64,000 bases of DNA, from positions 99,236 to 163,235 of the forward strand of contig NZ_JAOQAH010000068.1 of the NCBI RefSeq assembly GCF_025963695.1. Direction: 5' to 3'. Every line of letters begins with the position of its first letter. Positions within the stretch are counted from its first letter, which is position 1. Below, one piece after another: positions 43,863-53,184 of this stretch. Source of the stretch: Segetibacter sp. Lineage in GTDB: Bacteria; Bacteroidota; Bacteroidia; Chitinophagales; Chitinophagaceae. A model generated the notes under the pieces. The model searched no databases and was not told where the DNA came from. It worked only from the letters and a program-made list of their open reading frames with translations. The position numbers and the translations under genes are program-made.

Positions 43863-44006
43863 TTGGTTTTTCAATTGTACCGTCAGCTTCAAAAGCTACA
43901 ATTGTCACCTTAATAAAATGCATACTCAGTTAAACCACCAGTCCGAGCTTTACTATGAGATTAAACAGCGATGTTAGAAACGGAAACTTTATTGAAATAA
44001 GTAAGA

Positions 44007-45218
44007 TTATTGTCTCGAGGCACGCATGCGGGTTTGAATTACAAAAGCCGAAGCCAATGTAATAGATCCTACTATAATGATTGCAATTTGTAAACTAAAC
44101 ACATCGGCTAAAACGCCGGTTAAAATAGCACCGATGGGATACCCTAAATCCCGCCAAAGGCGAAAGATGCCTATGCTTTGTGCTCTTTGTTTAGGATGAG
44201 AGTTTTCAGCGATTGCGGCAGGAAAAATGGGATATACCATTGCTTTTCCAATGCCTAAAATGACAGATAGTACAATAAAAAATTCGAAGGCAGAAGCTGT
44301 TGATAACGCCAATAAAGTAAATGCCTGTAAAAACATACCCGAAAAAAGTAATTTCTTCTTAGGCAAATAATCTCCTAATCGCCCCGAAAACAACTGCCCA
44401 ATTCCCCAGCACGCGGGGTAAATGGCCGTTATTAAACCTACCTGTGCTACAGAAAATCCTTTGGCGTGTAGTAATAACGGATACAGTCCCCACAGCATTC
44501 CATCATTTAGATTATTGGCTAAACCAGCCTGGGTAACAGCACTGAGGTTTTTATTATATAGAGTAGTTCCCCAAAAAACGTTTTTCAATTCGCCTTCACT
44601 TCCTGCAGTAACTGCGGCTGCCGTCATGTGAGTTCTTGTGTCCTTTATGAAAAATATGCTCATCACCAGTCCAATTATTGAAAAAACAACTCCGACAAAA
44701 AACGGGTATGGGCGTAAGCCATAGGTAGAAGCCAGGTAAGCAACAAGGAAGGTTACCATTCCAACTGCGAAGTAACCTGCAAATTCGTTTAAACCCATTG
44801 CCAATCCTCTGTCTTTGTCTTCAGCCAAGTCTAATTTCATTACAATGGTGCTTGACCATGCCAGGCCCTGGTTTAATCCAAGTAAAATATTTGCAGCAAT
44901 AATCCAACTCCAACTGGGTGCGTACATTAGCATCCACGGAATAGGCAAGGCAAATAACCAACCTATAACAAGAAGCTTTTTACGTCCGAACTTATTGGCA
45001 AAATAGCCTGTGTAGTAGTTTGTAATTGCTTTCGTGGTTCCAAAGGCAACAATGAAAGAAAACATGGCAGTTTTGGAAGCAATATGAAATATTTTTTCAG
45101 CAAGTTGAGGAATAAGAGATCTTTCCATACCAACCATCCCCCCTATAAAGGCGGTAATGGTAACAAGTAAAATAAACTGCTGCAGGTTTTGACGAATTCC
45201 AACCTTTACGTGCTCCAT
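44007..45218 (-). CDS. MFS transporter
   Basis: This 403-residue inner-membrane protein has about 12 transmembrane segments. The family loop between helices 2 and 3 reads GYFANKFGRKKLLVIG, and the matching loop in the second half is SGRLGDYLPKKKLL. The sequence ANILLGLNQGLAWSSTIVMKLD in helix 4-5 is typical of MFS efflux-type proteins. No neighbouring gene points to a substrate. The start MEHVKVGIRQ is an ATG with a short cytoplasmic lead. Confidence 0.87.
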   Translation of the reverse strand: MEHVKVGIRQNLQQFILLVTITAFIGGMVGMERSLIPQLAEKIFHIASKTAMFSFIVAFGTTKAITNYYTGYFANKFGRKKLLVIGWLFALPIPWMLMYAPSWSWIIAANILLGLNQGLAWSSTIVMKLDLAEDKDRGLAMGLNEFAGYFAVGMVTFLVAYLASTYGLRPYPFFVGVVFSIIGLVMSIFFIKDTRTHMTAAAVTAGSEGELKNVFWGTTLYNKNLSAVTQAGLANNLNDGMLWGLYPLLLHAKGFSVAQVGLITAIYPACWGIGQLFSGRLGDYLPKKKLLFSGMFLQAFTLLALSTASAFEFFIVLSVILGIGKAMVYPIFPAAIAENSHPKQRAQSIGIFRLWRDLGYPIGAILTGVLADVFSLQIAIIIVGSITLASAFVIQTRMRASRQ

Positions 45219-45363
45219 CCGTTGAAGTAGTTATTGATACTTTTTTCAAAAAGCGAAAAAAGCAGGCCTGAATGTGATGGTTATAGGCTGAAGGCAAGGC
45301 TATGTTATAAAAGATCGGGCTACAACTGGTAGCTACATTTAAAGCTAATATTTCCCGATTAGG

Positions 45364-46326
45364 CTATTCCTCCAATTTGAACAGACTGTCTACAAATTCA
45401 TGCTTATCAAAAATTAATAAGTCTTCCATTTTTTCGCCAACACCAATAAATTTAACCGGAATCTTAAACTGGTTTGCGATAGCCAGTACAACTCCGCCTT
45501 TTGCGGTACCATCAAGCTTTGTTATGGCGAGGGCAGTTACATCGGTAGCAGCAGTAAATTGTTTGGCTTGCTCAACCGCGTTTTGCCCGGTTGATCCATC
45601 TAATACCAATAGCACCTCATGTGGAGCATCCGGAATAACCTTTTGTATTACACGTTTAATTTTTCCCAATTCTTCCATCAGGTAAATCTTATTGTGCAAT
45701 CGTCCGGCAGTATCTATGATAATTACATCACTTCCTCTTGCTAAGCCGCTTTGCACTGTATCAAAGGCAACTGCACCGGGGTCGCTTCCCATTGGCTGCT
45801 TTACAATCGGCACTCCTGTTCTCTCGCTCCAAATAGTAAGCTGATCAACGGCGGCGGCTCTAAAGGTATCGGCGGCACCCAACAACACATTTCTCCCAGC
45901 CTTTGAAAAGTTGTAAGCAAGTTTACCAATAGTGGTCGTCTTACCTACACCATTAACGCCCACAACTAAAATAACATAAGGCTTTTTACCGGCAGGAGTA
46001 GAAAAATCTTTGTAACTGTTTTCGGGCGAAACAACAAGCATCTCGCGGATTTCGTCCTGTAGGATGGAATTTAATTCGCTCGTATTTACGTATTTGTCTC
46101 TCGCAACACGGTCTTCTATCCGCTTTATTATTTCTATCGTCGTATCAAGCCCCACGTCTGCTCCAATAAGTGCTTCCTCCAACTGGTCAAGTACTTCTTC
46201 ATCCACGGTACTTTTACCGGCGATGGCTTTGGTTATCTTGGTGAAGAAATTTTCTTTGGTTTTTTGTAAACCCTGGTCAAGACTCTCCTTTTCTTTCTTA
46301 CCGAATAATTTTCCAAAAAAGTTCAT
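45364..46326 (-). CDS. ftsY: Signal recognition particle receptor FtsY
   Basis: This 320-residue SRP GTPase docks ribosome-SRP complexes at the inner membrane. It has a short N-terminal region instead of the long acidic A domain, an N helical bundle, and a G domain with GVNGVGKTTTIGKLA, DTFRAAAVDQL, DTAGRLHN, the guanine motif TKLDGTAKGG and the closing FIGVGEKMEDL. It lies at the end of the rpmB-rpmG-DUF4295 cluster on the same strand, an order known in Bacteroidota, but is separated from DUF4295 by 203 bp containing repeat H. Confidence 0.96.
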   Translation of the reverse strand: MNFFGKLFGKKEKESLDQGLQKTKENFFTKITKAIAGKSTVDEEVLDQLEEALIGADVGLDTTIEIIKRIEDRVARDKYVNTSELNSILQDEIREMLVVSPENSYKDFSTPAGKKPYVILVVGVNGVGKTTTIGKLAYNFSKAGRNVLLGAADTFRAAAVDQLTIWSERTGVPIVKQPMGSDPGAVAFDTVQSGLARGSDVIIIDTAGRLHNKIYLMEELGKIKRVIQKVIPDAPHEVLLVLDGSTGQNAVEQAKQFTAATDVTALAITKLDGTAKGGVVLAIANQFKIPVKFIGVGEKMEDLLIFDKHEFVDSLFKLEE

Positions 46327-46376
46327 GCTATAGTTGGTTTATGGTTAGCGGCAGGTCTCGCTGAATATAATTACTG

Positions 46377-46439
46377 TAAGTTGAAGTGTGCGACGCAACG
46401 ATATTTATAACAGGTACACTGCCGGTATCCAAAAAAAAT
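46377..46439 (+). repeat. Interspersed repeat copy H
   Basis: Left arm GTTGAAGT, core GTGCGACGCAAC (46388-46399), 22 nt, then CCGGTATCCAAAAAAAA. It splits the DUF4295-ftsY interval, antisense to those genes. Confidence 0.8.
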
Positions 46440-46529
46440 AATAATAAAGATTGCAAGATAAATAAGTAAAATACAAAAAGCCATCCCTGGAAGGACAGCT
46501 TTAATTATTTTAAACCAGGTAAGGCACAA

Positions 46530-46703
46530 TTATTTGCTGGATAAAAAATCCTTAACCTTATCCTTGTGTACGATAGCTTCTTTAAAAGTGTAAGCACCGG
46601 TTTTAGGGCTGCGCACAGCCTTAATAACCTTGCTCCAGTTTTTAGCTTCTGATGCTGCTTTTTGGTCTTTAGTCTTAATCGCTGTTTTAGCTGCTTTTGC
46701 CAT
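46530..46703 (-). CDS. DUF4295 small basic protein
   Basis: This 57-residue basic protein starts MAKAAKTAIKTKDQKAASEA and continues NWSKVIKAVRSPKTGAYTFK to an end in DFLSSK. It matches DUF4295, a Bacteroidota-specific family always found beside rpmB and rpmG. A ribosome-associated role is implied by context and charge but is not proven. It is too short for a length-filtered gene finder. It lies 74 bp after rpmG, a gap that holds an inverted repeat. Confidence 0.9.
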   Translation of the reverse strand: MAKAAKTAIKTKDQKAASEAKNWSKVIKAVRSPKTGAYTFKEAIVHKDKVKDFLSSK

Positions 46704-46720
46704 GTTATAAGTTTTGTGTC

Positions 46721-46770
46721 CGAAGTTTTAGGTTTTGAGTTAAAAAAAACTCAAAACCCAAAACTCAAAA
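46721..46770. repeat. TTTTGAGTT inverted repeat between rpmG and DUF4295
   Basis: GGTTTTGAGTT (46731-46741) and AACTCAAAACC (46748-46758) are perfect 11-bp inverted arms around six A, followed by a second copy CAAAACTCAAAACG. On the minus strand the T-tract is in the loop, so it is not a standard terminator. Confidence 0.55.
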
Positions 46771-46777
46771 CGCTCAG

Positions 46778-46960
46778 TTATTTAATTTCTTTATGTACAG
46801 TTACTTTCTTCATGATCGGGTTGAATTTCTTCAACTCCAAACGCTCGGGGCTGTTCTTTTTATTCTTCTCAGAGATGTAGCGGCTTGTGCCTGGCAATCC
46901 ACTGTTTTTATGTTCAGTGCATTCCATTATTACCTGCACCCTGTTGCCTTTCTTTGCCAT
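46778..46960 (-). CDS. rpmG: 50S ribosomal protein L33
   Basis: This 60-residue basic protein is L33 of the large ribosomal subunit. It reads [19 protein letters not shown], then [20 protein letters not shown] and [11 protein letters not shown], a full-length match to Bacteroidota L33 without the four zinc-binding cysteines (only one Cys remains), i.e. a zinc-free form. It is 21 bp downstream of rpmB and upstream of the DUF4295 gene. Confidence 0.96.
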   Translation of the reverse strand: MAKKGNRVQVIMECTEHKNSGLPGTSRYISEKNKKNSPERLELKKFNPIMKKVTVHKEIK

Positions 46961-46981
46961 TATATAAAAAATTTAAGGTTG

Positions 46982-47218
46982 TTATATTTTTACGCCGTTC
47001 GCTTTCATTTCTTTTAACACAGAAGAAAGACCATTTTTATTAATGGTACGTATAGCTTCTGAAGAAACCTTTAAAGTGATCCAACGATCTTCTTCTACAA
47101 AATAGAAACGCTTGGTTTGTAAATTAGGTAGAAAACGACGTTTGGTCTTAATGTTTGAGTGAGAAACAGTATTTCCAACGATCGGCTTTTTACCGGTTAC
47201 CTGACATACTCTCGCCAT
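46982..47218 (-). CDS. rpmB: 50S ribosomal protein L28
   Basis: This 78-residue protein is L28 of the large ribosomal subunit: [20 protein letters not shown], then [20 protein letters not shown] and the C-terminal [16 protein letters not shown]. It is the first gene of the rpmB-rpmG-DUF4295 unit; the 138 bp upstream separate it from the divergent rocD. Confidence 0.96.
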   Translation of the reverse strand: MARVCQVTGKKPIVGNTVSHSNIKTKRRFLPNLQTKRFYFVEEDRWITLKVSSEAIRTINKNGLSSVLKEMKANGVKI

Positions 47219-47356
47219 GATTTATTTTTTTTCGGAGTGCAAATGTCATTAATTTCATTAAAAGAAACAAAAGAAATTGAGTCTATTTTAAAAAAGACAG
47301 CTCGCAGACTTAAAATTAACTTTTACAATAGACAATTTTCAAATAATTAAACCGCT

Positions 47357-48589
47357 ATGACAATTAATACTGCGGGTTCTCAAACTGCTACGTTTCTGGA
47401 TCTCGAAGAAAAATATGGTGCACATAATTACCACCCTCTACCCGTTGTACTTAATAAAGGGCAGGGTGTTTTTTTATGGGACCTTGAAGGAAAACAATAC
47501 TTTGATTTTCTAAGTGGCTACTCTGCTGTTAACCAGGGACATTGCCATCCAAGAATAATTGCAGCCCTGGTAAAACAAGCACAAAAACTAACACTTACAA
47601 GCCGCGCATTTCATAACAACTTATTAGGTGAATACTGCAAGTACATAACCGGATATTTCGGTTATGACAAGGTCTTGCCGATGAACACCGGCGTAGAAGG
47701 TGGTGAAACTGCAATTAAGCTTGCAAGGAAATGGGGTTATATAAACAAGGGAATCGCTGAGAACAAAGCAAAGATCATTTTTGCAGAACATAACTTTTGG
47801 GGAAGAACACTTGCAGCCATATCCTCCTCCACCGACCCGGACAGTTACACCAACTTTGGTCCCTACATGCCCGGCTTTGAACTGGTTCCTTACAACAATT
47901 TGGCGCAGCTTGAAAGAGCACTGCAAGATAAAAACGCTGCGGCTTTTATGGTAGAGCCTATACAGGGAGAAGCCGGTGTTGTAATACCCGACGATGGTTA
48001 TTTGAAAGGCGTACGGAAGTTGTGTGACGAGCACAATGTGCTGTTTATTGCGGATGAAATTCAGACAGGATTATGCCGCACAGGAAAAATGCTTGCGTGC
48101 GATCATGAAAATGTAAGGCCTGATATCTTAATACTTGGCAAAGCCTTGAGTGGTGGTGTATTGCCCGTCTCTGCAGTGCTGGCCGATGATGAGATTATGC
48201 TAAACTTAAAACCGGGAGAGCATGGATCAACCTATGGTGGAAACCCATTAGCATGTGCAGTTGCAATGGAAGCTTTGCAGGTATTAAAAGATGAAAAAAT
48301 GGCCGAAAATGCTGAAGAGATGGGACAGCTTTTAAGAAGTGAATTAGAAAATCTGCAGTCGCCCGTTCTACAAATTGTGCGTGGGAAAGGACTTTTGAAT
48401 GCGATAGTAGTTAATCATACTGACCCTAATGCAGCCTGGTGTTTGTGTTTGGAATTAATGAAACACGGTTTATTGGCGAAACCAACTCATGGCGACAAGA
48501 TTCGGTTTGCTCCACCATTAATTATAACAAAGGAGCAAATATTGGATTGTGTACAAATTATAAAACAGTCATTAAAAATACTTGAATAA
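47357..48589 (+). CDS. rocD: Ornithine aminotransferase
   Basis: This 410-residue PLP enzyme is a class III aminotransferase that converts ornithine and 2-oxoglutarate to glutamate semialdehyde and glutamate. Features are the N-terminal [16 protein letters not shown], typical of ornithine aminotransferases, [48 protein letters not shown], the PLP aspartate in [10 protein letters not shown] and the Schiff-base lysine in [10 protein letters not shown]. No other arginine-catabolic gene is adjacent. It is divergent from rpmB. Confidence 0.94.
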   Translation: MTINTAGSQTATFLDLEEKYGAHNYHPLPVVLNKGQGVFLWDLEGKQYFDFLSGYSAVNQGHCHPRIIAALVKQAQKLTLTSRAFHNNLLGEYCKYITGYFGYDKVLPMNTGVEGGETAIKLARKWGYINKGIAENKAKIIFAEHNFWGRTLAAISSSTDPDSYTNFGPYMPGFELVPYNNLAQLERALQDKNAAAFMVEPIQGEAGVVIPDDGYLKGVRKLCDEHNVLFIADEIQTGLCRTGKMLACDHENVRPDILILGKALSGGVLPVSAVLADDEIMLNLKPGEHGSTYGGNPLACAVAMEALQVLKDEKMAENAEEMGQLLRSELENLQSPVLQIVRGKGLLNAIVVNHTDPNAAWCLCLELMKHGLLAKPTHGDKIRFAPPLIITKEQILDCVQIIKQSLKILE

Positions 48590-48638
48590 AAAGCTCCAAT
48601 TCGTTCACCTTTTTAAAATTGCGTACTAACCCACTTAC

Positions 48639-49340
48639 ATGCACGATCATCATTCGCACGAAGAACATTCTAAAAGTTCCGGATTTTTAAGAGATATTGT
48701 TATTGGTATGAGTGATGGATTAACTGTGCCGTTTGCATTGGCTGCAGGACTAAGCGGTGCCATTAGCAATACAGGCCTTATTGTAATTGCCGGTTTAGCA
48801 GAAGTTGCAGCAGGTTCAATTGCGATGGGCCTAGGAGGCTACCTTGCCGGGCAAACCGAAGTTGACCATTATAACGCTGAACTAAAACGCGAATACGATG
48901 AAGTAGAGCGATTACCTGAAAAAGAAAGAGAAGAAGTAAGAGACTTTTTTGAAGGTCTTGGCCTTAGCACAGAGGTACAGGAAAAAGCAGTGCAGGAACT
49001 TACGAAAGACAAAGATGTGTGGGTAGGATTTATGATGAAGCATGAATTAGGTCTTGAGCGACCCGACGAAAAAAGAGCCGGAAAAAGTGCGTTTAATATT
49101 GGGTTCTCATATATTGTCGGCGGCCTTGTTCCTCTACTACCCTATTTTTTTACTGATAACACTTTCCAGGGATTAAAAGTTTCGGCTGTTATCACCCTTA
49201 TCTGCTTGTTTATTTTTGGCTATTATAAATCTAAAATGACAGGAGTGTCTCCATTACAGGGAGGCATAAAAGTAATGTTTATCGGTGCTGTGGCTGCAAG
49301 TGCCGCATTTGGTATTGCAAGATTAATTGAAGCCCATTAG
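48639..49340 (+). CDS. VIT1/CCC1 family transporter
   Basis: This 233-residue membrane protein matches the VIT1/CCC1 family that moves iron or manganese. It starts with a His-rich tail (MHDHHSHEEHSK), then helix 1 with DIVIGMSDGLTVPFALAAGL, GLAEVAAGSIAMGLGGYLAG, and a cytoplasmic helical metal-binding-like region rich in Glu (EYDEVERLPEKEREEVRDFF) before three further helices. It starts 49 bp after rocD on the same strand. Direction and ion specificity are unknown. Confidence 0.88.
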   Translation: MHDHHSHEEHSKSSGFLRDIVIGMSDGLTVPFALAAGLSGAISNTGLIVIAGLAEVAAGSIAMGLGGYLAGQTEVDHYNAELKREYDEVERLPEKEREEVRDFFEGLGLSTEVQEKAVQELTKDKDVWVGFMMKHELGLERPDEKRAGKSAFNIGFSYIVGGLVPLLPYFFTDNTFQGLKVSAVITLICLFIFGYYKSKMTGVSPLQGGIKVMFIGAVAASAAFGIARLIEAH

Positions 49341-49418
49341 TTGCTTTCGAATCTCATTTCATCGTACTATTTGACCTAAGTCAACAATGACTTCACTTAT
49401 AACACCTCACATAAATAA

Positions 49419-49802
49419 CTATTTTAATTTCACCTTAGGAATGGTTGTCATAACCATAATTACAAGAGAAAGTAAAAGAATAGCGTAGATCCCGATTCGC
49501 TTCTGCGGACATTCTCCGAATTCACAATGAGTAATTATTAAGAAATTCCTAATGCCCCAGGCAAAGTTAAAAGCTCCTATAAAAAGGTTGGTCCGCTTTG
49601 CCCACAAAGCAGGTATTAGAAAAAATATTATAGCAAGGACGCAGAAAGCTATATGTAGAATTCCCGGCTTGCCGTAACGGGTAGGATCAGTTTGCAAACC
49701 CGTTATAGTAGTTTTAATAGAATCTATATACACCCATGGCAAAAAACAACAACCAATCAATATGAGCGCTGCTATAACGCCTACGTAATTTGAATACTTC
49801 AT
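49419..49802 (-). CDS. Small four-helix membrane protein, unknown
   Basis: This 127-residue protein has about four transmembrane segments (VGVIAALILIGCCFLPWVYI, FCVLAIIFFLIPALWA, then FAWGIRNFLIITH and YAILLLSLVIMVM). A CEFGECP motif lies in a short loop. No family is recognised with confidence. ATG 49802 is preferred, since the upstream start at 49889 would prepend an unlikely hydrophobic stretch. It is convergent with the VIT-type gene. Confidence 0.65.
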   Translation of the reverse strand: MKYSNYVGVIAALILIGCCFLPWVYIDSIKTTITGLQTDPTRYGKPGILHIAFCVLAIIFFLIPALWAKRTNLFIGAFNFAWGIRNFLIITHCEFGECPQKRIGIYAILLLSLVIMVMTTIPKVKLK

Positions 49803-50096
49803 GATAATATAAAAAAGTAAAGATTTGAAATAATGAAATGGAAAGAGCTTAGTAAAAGCAAATAAGATTAGCTGAAACTTTTGTTGCAAAAGTATATCTA
49901 TTACCCTCTAAACATTTTTTACAACATTTACTTTTTAACCAAATCATACAAGTCTAGCCATCCCTTTTACAATTGACCGCTTAGACATGATGATGCTTAC
50001 AACACCAATATGTCTTAATCGGCTAATGGTTTAACCTTGGGAAGTACCAGAGTTTCTTATTGAAGGCCAACTTTGATCCATCTCAATAACTATACA

Positions 50097-50282
50097 ATGA
50101 CTGTAAAACAACCGGTTGCCGGGGCAGGATACGAAAAGAGCTCTGAAGTTTCCATTCTTCTATTTAGTTTTATAACAGCTTTTGCTGCAGGAATAATCAT
50201 TATCAGCACTTTGTTTTTTACGGTAAAAAAAATAGAAAGTAAACTGAGTGCCGCTAAAGACATTCCCTATTCAAAAAAATAA
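50097..50282 (+). CDS. Small single-pass membrane protein, 61 residues
   Basis: This 61-residue protein starts MTVKQPVAGAGYEKSSE, has one transmembrane helix (ILLFSFITAFAAGIIIIS) and ends in a basic tail. It is not recognised. ATG 50097 is preferred to an upstream ATG at 50073. It is followed by a 30-nt near-palindrome and then an amino-acid permease gene. Confidence 0.5.
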   Translation: MTVKQPVAGAGYEKSSEVSILLFSFITAFAAGIIIISTLFFTVKKIESKLSAAKDIPYSKK

Positions 50283-50341
50283 ATCTTCACCCGCTCCTTA
50301 AATCAACGCCTCTGTAAAGCACTACTCCCGGCCGAATTGCT

Positions 50342-50371
50342 ATACGATTACGCGCATGCACGTAATCGTAT
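50342..50371. promoter_or_regulatory. 30-nt near-perfect palindrome
   Basis: ATACGATTACG (50342-50352) and CGTAATCGTAT (50361-50371) are perfect inverted arms around CGCATGCA, itself containing the palindrome GCATGC. It is 88 bp upstream of the permease start and has no T-tract. It could be an operator or a terminator without U-tail. Confidence 0.5.
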
Positions 50372-50458
50372 GCCTAGAACTATTCTACCACATGCACGTT
50401 TTAGCCGAATAAATGTTACTTGCCTTTTTATTAATAAATTACCGGCCTAATCTTCTGC

Positions 50459-51802
50459 ATGCAAACTAAAACAAAGCTGAACATTTTCGACTTCACCATG
50501 ATTGTGGTAAGCCTCGTAATTGGGATGGGTATTTTTCGAACACCCGCTAATGTTGCAGCCGCAGTTCCTACCCCGTTTGCTTTCTTTGTGGTTTGGCTTG
50601 CTGGTGGGTTGGTTGCTTTATGTGGCGCGCTAACTTATGCCGAAATTGGTTCCAGATTTCCTGTTACCGGCGCTTATTACAAAATATTCTCTTACTGTTA
50701 TCATCCTTCCATAGCGTTTGCCATCAACTGTATCATACTTGTTTCAAATGCAGCTTCACTTGCCGGCGTTGCCCTAATTGGTGCGGAGTATATAACAAAA
50801 GTGATAGCACCAAATGCAACTGATGCTCAGTTTATACAAATTGGTATCGCCATATTTTCAATTGCAGTTTTTTATGGTGTTAACCTGTTAGGCCTAAAAA
50901 TGAGCGCTAAAGCTCAGAACGTACTCACCATTATAAAAATTTCAATGATCCTGTTGCTAATGGCACCTTTGTTTTTTGTAACGCCATCAGTCAGCCTAAT
51001 TCCTGAAACGCTGCAGCATGTTAGCCCTGCTTTCACCGAATATATAAAAGCATTTGGAATAGGACTAGTAGCTGTTTCTTTCACTTATGGCGGCTACCAG
51101 CAAACGATTAATTTTGGTGCTGATGTTGAAAATCCGCGCAGAAATATTCCCCGTGGAATCTTTATCGGCATTTTTGTTATTATTACTCTTTACCTCGCTA
51201 TCAATTATGCTTACATAAGGGTAATAGGATTCGACAATTTAAAAGGCGCAAAAAATATAGCGGCTATTATGGCCTCGCATGTATTTGGAGACGCAGCCGG
51301 AAGAATACTCTCCGTCCTCTTATTTCTGTCTGTACTGGCTTACGTGAACGTACTGCTTATGAGCAACCCAAGAGTAATGTATGCGATGAGTGAAGACAAC
51401 GTGTTACCTAAAATTTTTGGCGTAAAAAACGAACGTACAAATGTATTAACTACCTCCCTTTCTGTTTTTGCAGCTATCTGTATTTTAATTGTTTTCTGGG
51501 CAAAAGAATTTGACGAGATTCTTAGCTTTACCATTTTTCTTGATTGCATCGGAATGGCCACTTCTGCAGCAACTATTTTTATCCTAAGAAAGCGCACAGC
51601 GCATTTAGATGAAACAAAAATTTATACAGTTGGCCTCTACCCTCTTCTTCCATTGATATTTATAGCTGCTTATATTTTTGTAGCCATCAGTATCTTTATC
51701 GACCGGCCTGCTACTGCGCTTACTGCTTTAGCGGTCTTGGCTGGTTTTACCATTTTATACTTTATTACAAAAGGCACTCAGAATCAGCCAAAGCAAGTGT
51801 AG
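50459..51802 (+). CDS. APC family amino-acid permease
   Basis: This 447-residue inner-membrane protein has about 12 transmembrane segments of the amino acid-polyamine-organocation family. The first helix carries the substrate-binding glycine motif VIGMGIFRTPANVA, followed by AGGLVALCGALTYAEIGSRFP, ITGAYYKIFSY-like and AFGIGLVAVSFTYGGYQ. LAT/SteT-like exchange of neutral amino acids is likely. The next gene downstream is a Cys/Met-metabolism enzyme, which hints at sulfur amino acids, but repeat I separates them. Confidence 0.88.
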   Translation: MQTKTKLNIFDFTMIVVSLVIGMGIFRTPANVAAAVPTPFAFFVVWLAGGLVALCGALTYAEIGSRFPVTGAYYKIFSYCYHPSIAFAINCIILVSNAASLAGVALIGAEYITKVIAPNATDAQFIQIGIAIFSIAVFYGVNLLGLKMSAKAQNVLTIIKISMILLLMAPLFFVTPSVSLIPETLQHVSPAFTEYIKAFGIGLVAVSFTYGGYQQTINFGADVENPRRNIPRGIFIGIFVIITLYLAINYAYIRVIGFDNLKGAKNIAAIMASHVFGDAAGRILSVLLFLSVLAYVNVLLMSNPRVMYAMSEDNVLPKIFGVKNERTNVLTTSLSVFAAICILIVFWAKEFDEILSFTIFLDCIGMATSAATIFILRKRTAHLDETKIYTVGLYPLLPLIFIAAYIFVAISIFIDRPATALTALAVLAGFTILYFITKGTQNQPKQV

Positions 51803-51814
51803 ATCTGGGTGTTA

Positions 51815-51876
51815 CTTTTTGGTACGTGCATTTGTTCATGCATCATCATTTGTTGCGTCGCACTTCGTTCATCGGC
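51815..51876 (-). repeat. Interspersed repeat copy I
   Basis: On the minus strand the core GTGCGACGCAAC (51852-51863) is followed by 23 nt and CACGTACCAAAAAG. Its T-rich end begins 12 bp after the permease stop codon; its left arm GCCGATGAA matches copy D. Confidence 0.8.
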
Positions 51877-51973
51877 AAATCTTTGTACAACTATTCTTAA
51901 AGCGTATTCTGCACAGTAGTACCAATGCGTCTACAGTTAAAAGCTATTTATTTATCTTTCTAAAAATTTCACT

Positions 51974-53152
51974 TTGGATACATCTTTTCTTATAAATGAG
52001 TTTGCAGAAGAAAGAGCCCTTTATTTTAATGCGGTTGCTCCCCCAATTATGCAAACCAGCAATTTCGTTTTTAAGACGGTTGAAGAAATGCGCAGCGCTT
52101 TTAAAGACGAGTATTCAACTTACCTCTACAGCCGAGGCCTAAACCCTACAGTGGATATGCTTCGAAAAAAGCTGGCAGCTTTAGACGGTGCTGAAGATTG
52201 TCTTGTTTTTAATAGTGGTGCCGCCGCCATTTTTGCTGCTGTTTTAGCAAATGTAAAATGCGGTGATCATGTTGTTTCAGTTAACCAACCTTACGCCTGG
52301 GCACAAAAAACTTTTGATGTCGTTCTCGCCCGTTTTAATATTACTACCACCTATGTTGATGGAACTGATATTGCCAATTTTGAAAAGGCTATAACAACAA
52401 ACACTACCATTATTTACCTGGAGTCTCCCAATAGTTGGGAGTATGCCTTGCAAGATCTGGGGGCTGTTGCACAACTTGCCAAAAAGCATAACATTGTTAC
52501 CATTTGCGATAATAGTTATTGCACTGCCATTTATCAAAAGCCAATCAGTTTGGGAATTGATCTTGTTGTACAATCAGCCACAAAATATATTGGCGGACAC
52601 AGTGATACAGTTGCAGGAGTTTTAAGTGGCAGCAGCGAAATGATCGCAAGCATTTTTAATAGCGAATACCTAAATATCGGAAGTGGCATTCAGCCTTTCA
52701 ATGCATGGCTACTGTTGCGCGGACTACGTACTTTACCTGCAAGACTAGACAGGATTTCAGCAACAACCTCTACAGTAATTAAATTCCTGAAATCGAACCC
52801 CAGCGTTGAAAAGGTGATTTATCCTTTTGATGAAACCTTTGGTCAGTATGAGCTGGCAAAAAAACAAATGAAAGGCGCCGGAGGGCTTCTGACCTTTGTG
52901 ATAAAAGCTGGAAGTGCACAGCAAATTGATAACTTTTGCAACTCCTTGCAACACATTTTAATGGCGGTCAGCTGGGGAGGTTATGAGTCTTTGATCATAC
53001 CAAAAGTAGCAGGGATGGATCCAGGAGCATTTAATGGCAATGTTGCAGAGCACCGAATGGTCAGGTTGTACGTAGGGCTTGAGGAAGCTAACTACATAAT
53101 CGAGGATCTTAGACAAGCTTTCGCTAAAATGGAAGGAAAAAACTTTAGTTAA
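51974..53152 (+). CDS. Cys/Met metabolism PLP-dependent enzyme
   Basis: This 392-residue protein belongs to the fold-type I trans-sulfuration family (cystathionine gamma-synthase, gamma-lyase, methionine gamma-lyase). It shows PPIMQTSNFVF, then YSRGLNPTVDMLRKKLAALDG, FNSGAAAIFAAVLAN, YLESPNSWEYALQDL and the Schiff-base region DLVVQSATKYIGGHSDTVAGV with the PLP lysine. The C-terminus SWGGYESLIIPK is typical. Which reaction is catalysed cannot be decided. Translation seems to start at TTG 51974; no upstream ATG exists in frame. Confidence 0.88.
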   Translation: MDTSFLINEFAEERALYFNAVAPPIMQTSNFVFKTVEEMRSAFKDEYSTYLYSRGLNPTVDMLRKKLAALDGAEDCLVFNSGAAAIFAAVLANVKCGDHVVSVNQPYAWAQKTFDVVLARFNITTTYVDGTDIANFEKAITTNTTIIYLESPNSWEYALQDLGAVAQLAKKHNIVTICDNSYCTAIYQKPISLGIDLVVQSATKYIGGHSDTVAGVLSGSSEMIASIFNSEYLNIGSGIQPFNAWLLLRGLRTLPARLDRISATTSTVIKFLKSNPSVEKVIYPFDETFGQYELAKKQMKGAGGLLTFVIKAGSAQQIDNFCNSLQHILMAVSWGGYESLIIPKVAGMDPGAFNGNVAEHRMVRLYVGLEEANYIIEDLRQAFAKMEGKNFS

Positions 53153-53184
53153 ACGACTTTCCTTTAATTAATAAAAAACCAGCT

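Noticed and set aside
49385..49432. A fifteenth repeat copy (AAGTCAACAATGACTTC and an ACATAAATAA word 23 nt on)
   Set aside because: The spacing fits but the core dyad is lost and the right box overlaps the end of a gene, so the match is too weak to count.
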